Shown here piece by piece: positions 7,791-16,500 of a DNA stretch of 64,000 nucleotides (positions are counted from its first letter, which is position 1; each line of letters opens with the position of its first letter). The stretch covers positions 62,001 through 126,000 of the forward strand of contig NZ_PJIL01000014.1 of NCBI RefSeq assembly GCF_002929335.1, written 5' to 3'. Source of the stretch: Arthrobacter sp. Y81. GTDB lineage: Bacteria; Actinomycetota; Actinomycetes; Actinomycetales; Micrococcaceae. Under the pieces are notes generated by a model. The model was given only the letters and a program-made list of their open reading frames with translations, had not been told where the DNA came from and did not search any database. The position numbers were made by a program, and so were the translations under genes.

Positions 7791-8909
7791 CTAGGAACGC
7801 CGTGGCGGCTTTGTATAGTTCGCACAGAGTTCGAGGAAGCGGGTGTTCGCTTCCACCTCGCCGATGCTCACCCGCACGCCCTCGTTGCCGAAAGCCCGGA
7901 CGGACAACGCCTGCTCTCCCGCCAGTGCTGCGAACTCCGCACTGTTTTCACCCAGATCGAGCCACACGAAGTTGCCCTGGGCGTCCGGTACGAACCAGCC
8001 GAGGCTGCGCAGTCCGGCCGTGACACGGTCGCGTTCGTCCACCAGGCTTTGTACCCTTTCTACAACCTGGCTGAAGTTTTGCAGCGATGTGATGGCCGCC
8101 CGCTCGGCGATCTGGGATACGGCGAACGGCGTGGCGGACACGCGGAGATGCTGTGTGAGGTCCGGGTTGGAGACGCTGTACCCCACGCGCAGGCCAGCCA
8201 GCCCGTGCGCCTTGGAGAAGGTCCGCAGGACCACCACATTGGGGTATTTGCGGTACATCTCGATGCCGTCCACGGCGTCCTGGGCCCGCACGAACTCCTG
8301 GTAGGCCTCGTCGATGACAATGACGACGTCCGACGGGACCTGGCGAATGAACCGTTCGGATTCGCCCTTTTCCAGGATGGGACCGGTGGGGTTGTTGGGT
8401 GTGCACAGAAGGATGACTTTGGTTCGCGCCGTCACGGCGGCTGCCATGGCATCCAGATCGTGGCGGCCGTCGGCGGTCAGCGGGATCCTGACGCTCTCTG
8501 CCCCGGCAAGCCCGACGCAGATGGGGTACGCCTCAAAGGACCGCCAGGCGTAGATGACTTCGTCGGCTTTGCCGTCGTCGTTCTGGCCGGCGAAGGTCAC
8601 CAACAGCTGGTTGAGGGCGCCGAGGCTTCCTGCGCCGGTGACGATGTCCTCGGCCGGAACGTTCAGGAAGTCCGCAAGCGCGCCGCGGAGCTTGCTGCTG
8701 AGGGGATCCGGGTAGCGGTTGAAGTCCGTCTGGTCCGCGATGGCCTGCAACACTGCAGGGATGGGCGGAAGCGGGTTCTCGTTGGAGGAGAGTTTGTAGC
8801 TCTCGAGGCCCTCCACGGCGGCGGGAGGCTTGCCGGCGGCGTAACGGGGAAGCCTGTCCACCACCGGGCGGGGCCTGATTCCCCCCGCGGTGTTCTCTGG
8901 TGAAGTCAT
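7791..8909 (-). CDS. hisC: Histidinol-phosphate / aromatic aminotransferase, 372 aa
   Basis: Fold-type I PLP aminotransferase of the HisC/Pat subfamily. Visible motifs are KLSSNENPLPP near residue 40, NNPTG at 172-176, the pyridine-binding Asp200 in VIDEAYQEF, and the Schiff-base Lys233 in FSKAHGLAGLRVGY. It converts imidazole acetol phosphate to histidinol phosphate, or transfers amino groups to aromatic oxoacids (the Pat form). No other his genes are adjacent, so the aromatic aminotransferase (pat) alternative is real. The ATG at 8909 is used: the frame continues to 9416 but the upstream part is low-complexity, antisense to the gene at 8970, and has no family similarity. Confidence 0.85.
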   Translation of the reverse strand: MTSPENTAGGIRPRPVVDRLPRYAAGKPPAAVEGLESYKLSSNENPLPPIPAVLQAIADQTDFNRYPDPLSSKLRGALADFLNVPAEDIVTGAGSLGALNQLLVTFAGQNDDGKADEVIYAWRSFEAYPICVGLAGAESVRIPLTADGRHDLDAMAAAVTARTKVILLCTPNNPTGPILEKGESERFIRQVPSDVVIVIDEAYQEFVRAQDAVDGIEMYRKYPNVVVLRTFSKAHGLAGLRVGYSVSNPDLTQHLRVSATPFAVSQIAERAAITSLQNFSQVVERVQSLVDERDRVTAGLRSLGWFVPDAQGNFVWLDLGENSAEFAALAGEQALSVRAFGNEGVRVSIGEVEANTRFLELCANYTKPPRRS

Positions 8910-8969
8910 GCCAACTAGCCTACTTCTCCGTCCCTGCCGGTTTCCTCCGCTGTATGAAAGCATGGGGCC

Positions 8970-9395
8970 ATGTTTTCTTTCATCGTGCGTGTTCTCATTA
9001 ACGGCTTGGCTCTCTGGATTGCGAGCTGGATCCTGCCCGGCTTGGACATCTCCACCACCGCGACGACGGAAGCAGTGGCCCAGGGCGGCGTCACGCAGGG
9101 AACCGACCCGCTGGGCGTGGTCCTTGCCTACCTCTTTATCGGCCTGATCTTCGGCTTGGTCAACGCACTGGTACGGCCCGTCGTGAGCCTGCTGTCCCTG
9201 CCGATCACCATCCTGACGCTGGGGCTTTTTACCATCGTTATCAACGCGGCCATGCTGTACCTGACGTCCTGGCTGAGCAGTTACACCCCTGTCCACTTCA
9301 CCATCGACTCGTTCTTCTGGACTGCCGTGCTGGCAGCCATCATCATCACTGTGGTTTCCCTCGTGGCAGGCAAGATCACCGGAGTCCGGCGCTAA
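8970..9395 (+). CDS. Phage-holin-4-type / YvlD-like membrane protein, 141 aa
   Basis: Small integral membrane protein of the group often called phage holin family (YvlD-like). Four hydrophobic segments are visible: about 5-25, 46-66, 72-98 and 113-135. The conserved GLVNALVRPVVSLLSLPITILTLGLF stretch carries the N-A-x-x-R-P and L-P motif typical of the family. Despite the name these are chromosomal proteins of unknown function, sometimes linked to envelope stress. It is divergent from hisC with a 60-bp gap and ends 6 bp from the convergent hydrolase gene. Confidence 0.8.
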   Translation: MFSFIVRVLINGLALWIASWILPGLDISTTATTEAVAQGGVTQGTDPLGVVLAYLFIGLIFGLVNALVRPVVSLLSLPITILTLGLFTIVINAAMLYLTSWLSSYTPVHFTIDSFFWTAVLAAIIITVVSLVAGKITGVRR

Positions 9396-9400
9396 ACCGG

Positions 9401-10828
9401 CTAGCGTGCAACCCATTTGGCCGCGCCCGAAGGCGGCGGACCCGGCTTGCTGGCGGGCGTAGCCAGGGGTTCACGGTTGAGCGCGAAGCGGGTGGCGGTG
9501 CCTGTACCACCCGCACCCAGGACACCGGCCAGGACCGCCGTGTTTGCTGCCAGGGAGGGATTTTCACTCGCGGAAGCTGCCTTGGCCCCTGCCTCGTAGT
9601 TGGCAAGTTTGTGGCCGGGTCCGAGCCCGGGGTCCTCACCCGGCGGAGTGACCGCCCTGCCGGTCAGCGTGACCGTGACCCTGTCCCGGGTGTCCGGATT
9701 GGGTGTCCCGTCGCTGCCGGGGACCCAGTCCTGGCGGTGTTCCAGGTGGAGCGACGTGATTCCTGGCTGCGGCGTGATTCCGCCGACCGGTGATCCTGCC
9801 GTCAGAACGTACTTGAGGTCGAATTCGGCCAGCAACGCCCTGTCGCTGCTGAGGTTCATGGCGTGCGCGCCGCCCTGGCTGTAGCCCACAGCCACAACCT
9901 GGTCCCCCTTAACGGCACCGGCCTGGTGCAACGCCGACAGCACGGCCGCAGTCACGTGTTCCGAGCCGTACCCCAGCGCCTCTGCAATCCCCGCCTCATC
10001 CAGCGGGTTGCTGCCCCCGGGCGGCTCGCCGGGCTGGGTGCCTGGAATGATGACAACGAACGCCCTGCGGCCGCCGTTCTCAACCTGGACGACCTCAATC
10101 CTTCCGTGGCCGTCGGCATCCAGCTCACGGAGCCTGGCGAGGAGGCCGGCGGGCGAGGTGTCCACGGCGACGTCGCGCGTGAGTTCCTCGACGGCGGTGA
10201 CCGGCCGGGGTTTCAGCATGGGAAAGGAGCCCTCCGCAAGCCGGCGGATCAACGGGCCGATGGCGGAAAATTCCCGGCCCGCGGCCATTTCGGCCGCCAA
10301 GGCAAGTGACAGTTCCTTGGGGGCAATGCCCAACGCCAATCCGAGTGACAAGGGAGGCGCCAAGGCCTCGGCGGCGTCCCGGCTCAGGAAGTTGGATTGG
10401 GTCAGATCCACGAACAGCAGGGGCAGGAAGGCCCAGCCGTCCTCGGGCTGGGGGACTCCTGTTGCCGCACGCGCCTCCGCTTCTTCGTAGTCGCGGCGGC
10501 TCGCCCGGACCTGGCTGCTGAGGTGCTGCAGCTCTTCCCTGACGGCGCGGACCGACTGGCCGCCCTCACCGACAGCGATGAGTGCCGCGGTGCCGCTGGG
10601 CCGCGGTTCGTACTGGTATGGACAAAGCTCTTCCCAGATCCGCCGGACACCGATCTCAACCGCGGCGAGCTCGTCGGCCAGGCCGTCCAGTTCAGCCGCA
10701 CCTGCGATGAGCTCCTCCAGCTGGAAACGGATGCCGCCGACGCCGCCGCGGATCCGCATGTCCCCGTCCGTTGCCGGCTCCAGCGGAGCCAGCGGTCCGC
10801 CGCTTCCGGAGGGCGTGGCCTCGGCCAT
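9401..10828 (-). CDS. Alpha/beta hydrolase with WXG100-like N-terminal region, 475 aa
   Basis: The C-terminal half (about 250-410) is an alpha/beta hydrolase. The nucleophile is Ser317 in AVGYSQGGAHAMN, with plausible triad partners Asp367 (HRQDWVPGS) and His406 (GPGHKLANYE). The N-terminal ~120 residues are helical and heptad-rich (LEELIAGAAELDGLADELAAV, AVREELQHLSSQVRASR), resembling the helical hairpins of WXG100/PPE-type proteins. No signal peptide is seen. The start at 10828 is chosen because it shares one base with the stop of the upstream WXG-like gene (TGATG). The pairing suggests co-translation and perhaps a joint export complex, with the hydrolase as a lipase/esterase effector. No ESX core genes are in the window. 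Substrate unknown. Confidence 0.7.
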   Translation of the reverse strand: MAEATPSGSGGPLAPLEPATDGDMRIRGGVGGIRFQLEELIAGAAELDGLADELAAVEIGVRRIWEELCPYQYEPRPSGTAALIAVGEGGQSVRAVREELQHLSSQVRASRRDYEEAEARAATGVPQPEDGWAFLPLLFVDLTQSNFLSRDAAEALAPPLSLGLALGIAPKELSLALAAEMAAGREFSAIGPLIRRLAEGSFPMLKPRPVTAVEELTRDVAVDTSPAGLLARLRELDADGHGRIEVVQVENGGRRAFVVIIPGTQPGEPPGGSNPLDEAGIAEALGYGSEHVTAAVLSALHQAGAVKGDQVVAVGYSQGGAHAMNLSSDRALLAEFDLKYVLTAGSPVGGITPQPGITSLHLEHRQDWVPGSDGTPNPDTRDRVTVTLTGRAVTPPGEDPGLGPGHKLANYEAGAKAASASENPSLAANTAVLAGVLGAGGTGTATRFALNREPLATPASKPGPPPSGAAKWVAR

Positions 10829-11133
10829 CAGAAACCGCCTCCGGGGGTCCGTTGGGAGGAGACCGGGACCTGCTGTGAGTGGCGGAGTACGGCTTCGGAG
10901 GCCGCCATCAGCCGCTCCCTTGCGCGACCCAGCGCGGCCGCCTGCAACGAAACGGCGGTGCGGTACGCCTGCCCGGCGGGCGACTGCCACTCCGCCATCT
11001 GCACGCGCCGGAACCTGATCATCGAGGCGTCGAGGCTGTTCGCGAAGTCAGCAACCCGCCAGGCCAGTTGCTGCACTTCGAAGCTCCGTGAGCCACACGC
11101 ATTGGCATCTGCTGCGGTGATGCTGCCGCTCAT
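10828..11133 (-). CDS. WXG100-like small helical protein, 101 aa
   Basis: A protein of about 100 residues with two helical halves separated by a turn containing EWQSPAGQAYR, a variant of the W-x-G hairpin of ESAT-6/WXG100 proteins (Trp followed by Ser-Pro-Ala-Gly). Residues 15-40 (FEVQQLAWRVADFANSLD) and 60-85 (VSLQAAALGRARERLM) are amphipathic. The second ATG at 11133 is preferred over 11139: AGGAGG lies seven bases before it and only one before the first. The gene is immediately upstream of, and translationally coupled to, the hydrolase. WXG100 proteins usually form dimers or serve as partners for type VII secretion. This one is divergent and its export is inferred. Confidence 0.6.
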   Translation of the reverse strand: MSGSITAADANACGSRSFEVQQLAWRVADFANSLDASMIRFRRVQMAEWQSPAGQAYRTAVSLQAAALGRARERLMAASEAVLRHSQQVPVSSQRTPGGGF

Positions 11134-11344
11134 TTCCATTCCTCCTGTTCATTTCGGTTGGCCTAGCTGTCCGTTCCGGAATTTTCGGTGATCCCGACGC
11201 TACGGAACGCTGATGCGGCCTGGAACTGCCGGCGTCGGCCATGTGGATAATCCGGACGCCGCGGCGCACCGGCAGTGCCGGGGAGGGAAAGTCACACGGA
11301 CACTGCGCTTAAGGGGCGGCGCGACTTCGTGAAAGAATCAGGAC

Positions 11345-12787
11345 ATGCCTGAAACTGCCACCACAGCTGACACCCGTACGCCTTCCGGACGCCTGGCCCT
11401 TGCCGCCTCGCCGGACCAGATTGCCCTTGGCCCGCTGGACGGACGGTACAAGTCCGCCGTCGCGCCCCTGGTGGACTACCTGTCCGAGGCGGCCCTCAAC
11501 CGGGACCGCGTGGCCGTGGAAGTTGAATGGCTCATCCACCTGACCAGCAACAACGTGCTGCCGGGCGCAGGCCCGCTGACAGCGGAGCAGCAGGATCAGC
11601 TTCGCGCCATCGTGACTGAGTTCGACTCCGCGTCGGTTTCCGAGCTGGCCGAAATCGAGGCCGTGACGGTGCACGACGTCAAGGCCGTGGAGTACTACAT
11701 CGGCCGCAGGCTGCCGGCGATTGGCATTGAACGGCTGACGGCCATGGTGCACTTCGGGTGCACGTCGGAAGACATCAACAACCTCTCGTACGCCCTGGGC
11801 GTCAAGGGCGCTGTGGAGGACGTGTGGCTGCCCGCCGCCAAGGCGCTGGTGGCCCAGATCAGCAAGATGGCCGACGACAACCGCGGTGTTCCCATGCTGT
11901 CCCGCACCCACGGCCAGCCCGCCACGCCCACCACGCTGGGCAAGGAACTGGCCGTCATCGCGCACCGCCTGACCCGGCAGCTGGACCGGATCGCGAAGAC
12001 CGAATACCTGGGCAAGATCAACGGTGCCACCGGCACCTATGCCGCCCACGTGGCCTCCGTGCCTGGCGCCGACTGGCAGCAGGTCGCGAAGTCGTTCGTC
12101 GAGGGACTGGGCCTGACCTGGAACCCGCTGACCACCCAGATCGAAAGCCACGACTGGCAGGCCGAGCTGTACGCCGACGTCGCGCGCTTCAACCGGATCC
12201 TGCACAACGTGTGCACGGACATCTGGAGCTACATCTCCATCGGCTACTTCGCGCAGATCCCGGTAGCAGGCGCCACCGGGTCCTCCACCATGCCGCACAA
12301 GGTCAACCCGATCCGCTTTGAAAACGCCGAGGCCAACCTGGAAATCTCCTCCGGGCTGCTGGACGTCCTGGGGTCCACACTGGTCACCTCACGCTGGCAG
12401 CGCGACCTCACCGACTCGTCCTCGCAGCGCAACATCGGCGTGGCGTTCGGGCACTCCCTGCTCGCCATCTCCAACGTCGTCAAGGGCCTGGAGCGCCTGG
12501 ATGTGGCCGAGGACGTCCTGGCCGGCGACCTCGACACCAACTGGGAGGTGCTGGGCGAGGCCATCCAGATGGTGATGCGGGCCGAGGCGATTGCCGGCGT
12601 CGAAGGCATGGAAAACCCTTACGAACGGCTCAAGGACCTGACCCGCGGGCAGCGCGTGGACGCCGCCCGGATGCAGGAATTCGTGCAGGGCCTGGGCCTC
12701 TCCGCGGACGCCGAAGCACGGCTGCTGGCCCTGACCCCGGGCAAGTACACCGGCATAGCGGACCAGCTGGTGGACCACCTCAAATGA
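11345..12787 (+). CDS. purB: Adenylosuccinate lyase, 480 aa
   Basis: Fumarase/aspartase-superfamily lyase acting twice in purine synthesis: it removes fumarate from SAICAR and from adenylosuccinate. The superfamily signature GSSTMPHKVNPIRFENAEANL is present near residues 318-338, and the catalytic His region SRTHGQPATPTTLGKE lies near 185-200. Length and the start ALGPLDGRYKSAVAPLVDYLSE match the E. coli-type PurB subgroup. The ATG at 11345 has only a weak upstream GGA. The stop overlaps the next gene by 4 bp (ATGA). The 200-bp upstream region shows no clear promoter hexamers. Confidence 0.95.
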   Translation: MPETATTADTRTPSGRLALAASPDQIALGPLDGRYKSAVAPLVDYLSEAALNRDRVAVEVEWLIHLTSNNVLPGAGPLTAEQQDQLRAIVTEFDSASVSELAEIEAVTVHDVKAVEYYIGRRLPAIGIERLTAMVHFGCTSEDINNLSYALGVKGAVEDVWLPAAKALVAQISKMADDNRGVPMLSRTHGQPATPTTLGKELAVIAHRLTRQLDRIAKTEYLGKINGATGTYAAHVASVPGADWQQVAKSFVEGLGLTWNPLTTQIESHDWQAELYADVARFNRILHNVCTDIWSYISIGYFAQIPVAGATGSSTMPHKVNPIRFENAEANLEISSGLLDVLGSTLVTSRWQRDLTDSSSQRNIGVAFGHSLLAISNVVKGLERLDVAEDVLAGDLDTNWEVLGEAIQMVMRAEAIAGVEGMENPYERLKDLTRGQRVDAARMQEFVQGLGLSADAEARLLALTPGKYTGIADQLVDHLK

Positions 12788-13455
12788 GGCTCCTGCTCAT
12801 CCGGCACGGCCAGACGCCCGGCAACGTCCTGGGCCAGCTGGACACCGCGCACCCGGGGCCCGGGCTGACGGAGCTCGGCGAGCGACAGGCTGAGGCATTG
12901 TCCCGCGCCCTGGCGAACGAGCGGATCCACGCCCTCTACGCTTCCACCCTGATCCGGACGCAGATCACGGCCGCACCCCTCGCCCGGGTGCACGGGCTGG
13001 AAACCGAAGTGCTCCAGGGCATTCACGAGATCGAAGCCGGGGCGCTGGAGAAGCTGACCGACCACGAATCGCACAAGCGCTACCTGGGCACTATCTTTTC
13101 CTGGGCCGGCGGCGAGCTGGACCGCCGCATGCCTGCCGGGCCCAGCGGCCGGGACTTCTTCGGGCGCTACGACGCCGCGATCGCCAAAATAGCGGCACGG
13201 GCAAACGGAGCGGGCAACTCCGGATCCGTAGCCGTGGTCAGCCACGGCGCTGCGATCCGCGTGTGGGCCAGCCTCCGGGCCGGCAACATCGAACCCGGCT
13301 TTGCGGTCAGGCACGCGCTGGACAATACCGGAATCGTGGCACTGGACGGCGATCCCGACAACGGCTGGGAGCTCATCCACTGGGACGACAGCCCCGTGGG
13401 CGGCCTGGCGCTGGCAGACCCCACCGCTGAAGATCCCACGGGCAGCCCGGCCTAG
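12784..13455 (+). CDS. Histidine phosphatase superfamily protein, 223 aa
   Basis: Phosphoglycerate-mutase-like phosphatase. The N-terminal LLLIRHGQTPGN is the RHG catalytic motif with the phosphorylated His. The family Glu is in the EIEAGALE region, and the second catalytic His is in AVVSHGAAIRVWA near residue 155. The substrate cannot be told; possibilities include sugar or nucleotide phosphates. The gene starts inside the last codon of purB (ATGA overlap), so the two are translationally coupled. That linkage suggests, without proving, a role connected to purine metabolism. Confidence 0.85.
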   Translation: MRLLLIRHGQTPGNVLGQLDTAHPGPGLTELGERQAEALSRALANERIHALYASTLIRTQITAAPLARVHGLETEVLQGIHEIEAGALEKLTDHESHKRYLGTIFSWAGGELDRRMPAGPSGRDFFGRYDAAIAKIAARANGAGNSGSVAVVSHGAAIRVWASLRAGNIEPGFAVRHALDNTGIVALDGDPDNGWELIHWDDSPVGGLALADPTAEDPTGSPA

Positions 13456-13584
13456 CGGCGGCAACCTACGCCACTAACCGGCACTGGACTGCTCCCCTGA
13501 ACCCGGCCATGATGAAAGCAGGCGTGGGGACAGGATGGTCGGCCGCGGCATGCGGTTGCTCCCCGCGCGTGGAGGCGCAGTGGC

Positions 13585-16500
13585 ATGTCACACAGATCGG
13601 TACACACGGAGCATGCACCCGCCAGCCTCCACGGCTTCGAAGAACAATTCCTCTCGGCCTACTACGAGCACGTAGCGCCGGAGGACCTCCAGGGATATAG
13701 TCCCGAAAACCTGGAGCAGAGGGCCAGACAGCATGCGGAACTGGCAGGCGGCCGCCCGGCAGGCACGGCGGCCGTCGATGTCCTGAATGAAAGCGACGCC
13801 AGCGTCCTGCTGGTGGTTGCCGACGCCATGCCGCACCTGCTCCATTCGCTCACTGCCGAGCTGACCCGCCAAAACGAAGCCATCCGGTTGCTGGTCCACC
13901 CCACCTTCCTGGTGCGCCGGGACCCACAGACGCACCGGCTGCTGGAGGTGCGTCATGGGTCCTCGCCATCCGGTGCGGCGGGCAGAATCGTGGCTGCGGC
14001 GGTCACCGCGGGTGAGGCCGGCACAGCCGGAACCGCCCAGGACCCTCCGGGGTGGCTGTCGGAAACCTGGGTGGCGGCAGAGATCGGCCGCTTGCCCGGG
14101 TCGCGGGCCATCGCGGAGCTCATGAACAATGTGAGGCGGGTGCTGGCTGACGTCCAGGTGGTCGCCGATGACACCCCCGCCATCCACTCCCGCCTCGCGC
14201 GTGCGATCGGCTCGCTGGACCGGTTGCCTGCCGGCTCGGCTCCGGCTCCGGAGCAGCTCGGTGAGCTCCTGGGCTGGCTGGACCGCGGAAACTTCATGTT
14301 TTTGGGGTACAGCGAGTATGAATACCCGACGGCGGGCGGCCCGGAGAGCGTAAACCTGCGGCCCGGCTCGGGGCTTGGCCTGCTCAGGGACGGCCGGCCG
14401 GAAGCCCGCCAGCCGGTCACCGGGCTTCCGCATTCGCAGGTTCTCACGCTCGCCACGTCGGACCTGAGATCGTCAGTCCCCCGCCCGGCGTACCTGGATG
14501 AAATCCTCGTTCGGACCTTCGGCAGCGCAGGGCAGCCAACGGGTGAGATTCGGTTCGTGGGACTGTTCGCCCCGGGGGCCACAGGCCGGTCCGTGCGGCG
14601 CATCCCGGTCATCCGGGACAAGGTGCGCGCAGTCCAGGAACGCTTCGGCTTCACCGAGATCTCCCATCCCGGCAAGCAGCTGCTGGCCGTCCTCGAGTCC
14701 TTCCCCCTGGATGAGCTGTTCCATCTGAGCCTGGACGAACTGACCCGGCTCTCCCGCGAGATCCTGCTCCTGCAGGCCCACCACCAGACGCGGGTGTTCC
14801 TGCGGGCTGACAGCTACGGCCGCTTTATGACCGCCCTGGTGTTCCTCCCCCGGCACAGGTACAGCACTGCTGTCAGGCTCCGGATCGAACAGGAGCTCAA
14901 GCAGGCCTTCAGCTCCTCCTCGCTCGAATTCGAAGTCCGGCTGAGTGAATCGCCCATGGCCCGCGTCTTCTTCCGGATACTGTTGCCTGGCGGCGGGATC
15001 CCCGACGTCGATCCCGCGGCGCTGGAGCGGAGCCTCGTCAGCGCGACGCGGACCTGGGCTGAAGGCCTGGACGAAACGCTTCGTGACAGGCTGCCGCACG
15101 CCGAGGCCAGCCGGCTGTCAGCGCTGTGGTCCGCGGCCTTCCCCGCCAGCTACCGGGCCGACTTCGAAGTCGAGGACGCGGTGGAAGACATCAGGCGGTT
15201 CGAGCAGTTCGATCTGGACGGCACGGGCGGTCGGCCGCTGAACGATCCGCAGCTGGCCGTCTACTTCCGCACCGATGCGTCCCCAACGTTGGCCGAAGAC
15301 GCCCGGATCCGGCTCTACCTCACCAGCGCCCAGAGCCTGACGCAGATCCTGCCGTTCTTCCACAACCTCGGACTGGAGGTGCTGAACCAACGGCCCTTCG
15401 ATGTGATCCGCGGAAATGACCGGCAGTTGTTCCTGTACGACCTCGGCGTCAGGTATCCCGCCGGCGTTGACCCGGCCGGGACCAGCGCGCTGCTGGCGGA
15501 AGCCTTCAGCGCCGCCGTCCGGGGGGACGCAGAGTCTGACCGCTTCGACGCCCTGGTGCTCCGGGAGGAGCTCACGTGGCGGAAGGTGGTCATCCTGCGC
15601 AGCTACGCCAAGTACTTGAGGCAGCTGGGAACCATCTACACCTACGGCTTCATCGCCGACACCCTGCTGGCCAACGTGCCCGCCACCCACGCCCTACTCA
15701 GCCTGTTCCGTGCCCGGTTCGATCCCGAGCTCAGCCACTCCCGGCGGCTCCAGGATACGGCTGCCGCCCGCGCCGCAGTGGCCGACGCGATCGACGCCGT
15801 CCCGTCCTTGGAAGCGGACCGATTGCTGCGGACCTTCCTGAACCTGATAGAGGCGACAACCCGCACCAACTTCTTCCGCCACCGGCCCTACCTGAGTTTC
15901 AAGCTCCGGCCGTCCGACATTCCCGGAGCACCCTACCCCCGGCCGAAATTTGAGATCTGGGTCTATTCGCCCCGTGTGGAAGGCGTGCACCTGCGGTTCG
16001 GCCCCGTGGCGCGCGGCGGGCTGAGGTGGTCGGACCGGCGTGAGGATTTCCGCACCGAGATCCTTGGCCTCGTCAAAGCCCAGACGGTCAAAAATTCGGT
16101 GATTGTCCCCACCGGCGCAAAGGGCGGTTTCTATCCCAAAAGGCTGCCCAGTCCGGTCTCTGACCGTACCGCCTGGCTCACAGAAGGGGAGGAAAGCTAC
16201 AAGGACTTTGTCCGCGGGCTGCTGGACGTCACGGACAACCTGGACCCGTCCGACGTCGGGACGGTGCCATCGCGCGGGACCCCCGGGCGGGTCATATCAC
16301 CGGAGAATGTGGTGAAGCACGACGACGACGATTACTACCTCGTGGTGGCGGCCGACAAAGGAACTGCCGCGTTCTCCGACACGGCTAACGCCGTGGCATT
16401 CGAATACGGCTTCTGGCTGGGCGATGCCTTCGCCTCAGGCGGTTCCGCAGGCTACGACCACAAGCAGATGGGCATCACGGCCAGCGGCGCCTGGGAGTCC

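Noticed and set aside
8970..9395. Prophage remnant suggested by the holin-like protein
   Set aside because: This family (YvlD/phage holin 4) is widespread as a single chromosomal gene; no lysin, integrase or other phage gene is nearby.
8910..9416. Extended N-terminus for the HisC-type aminotransferase
   Set aside because: The extension is antisense to the holin-like gene, low complexity and unlike the family; the ATG at 8909 fits known HisC starts.
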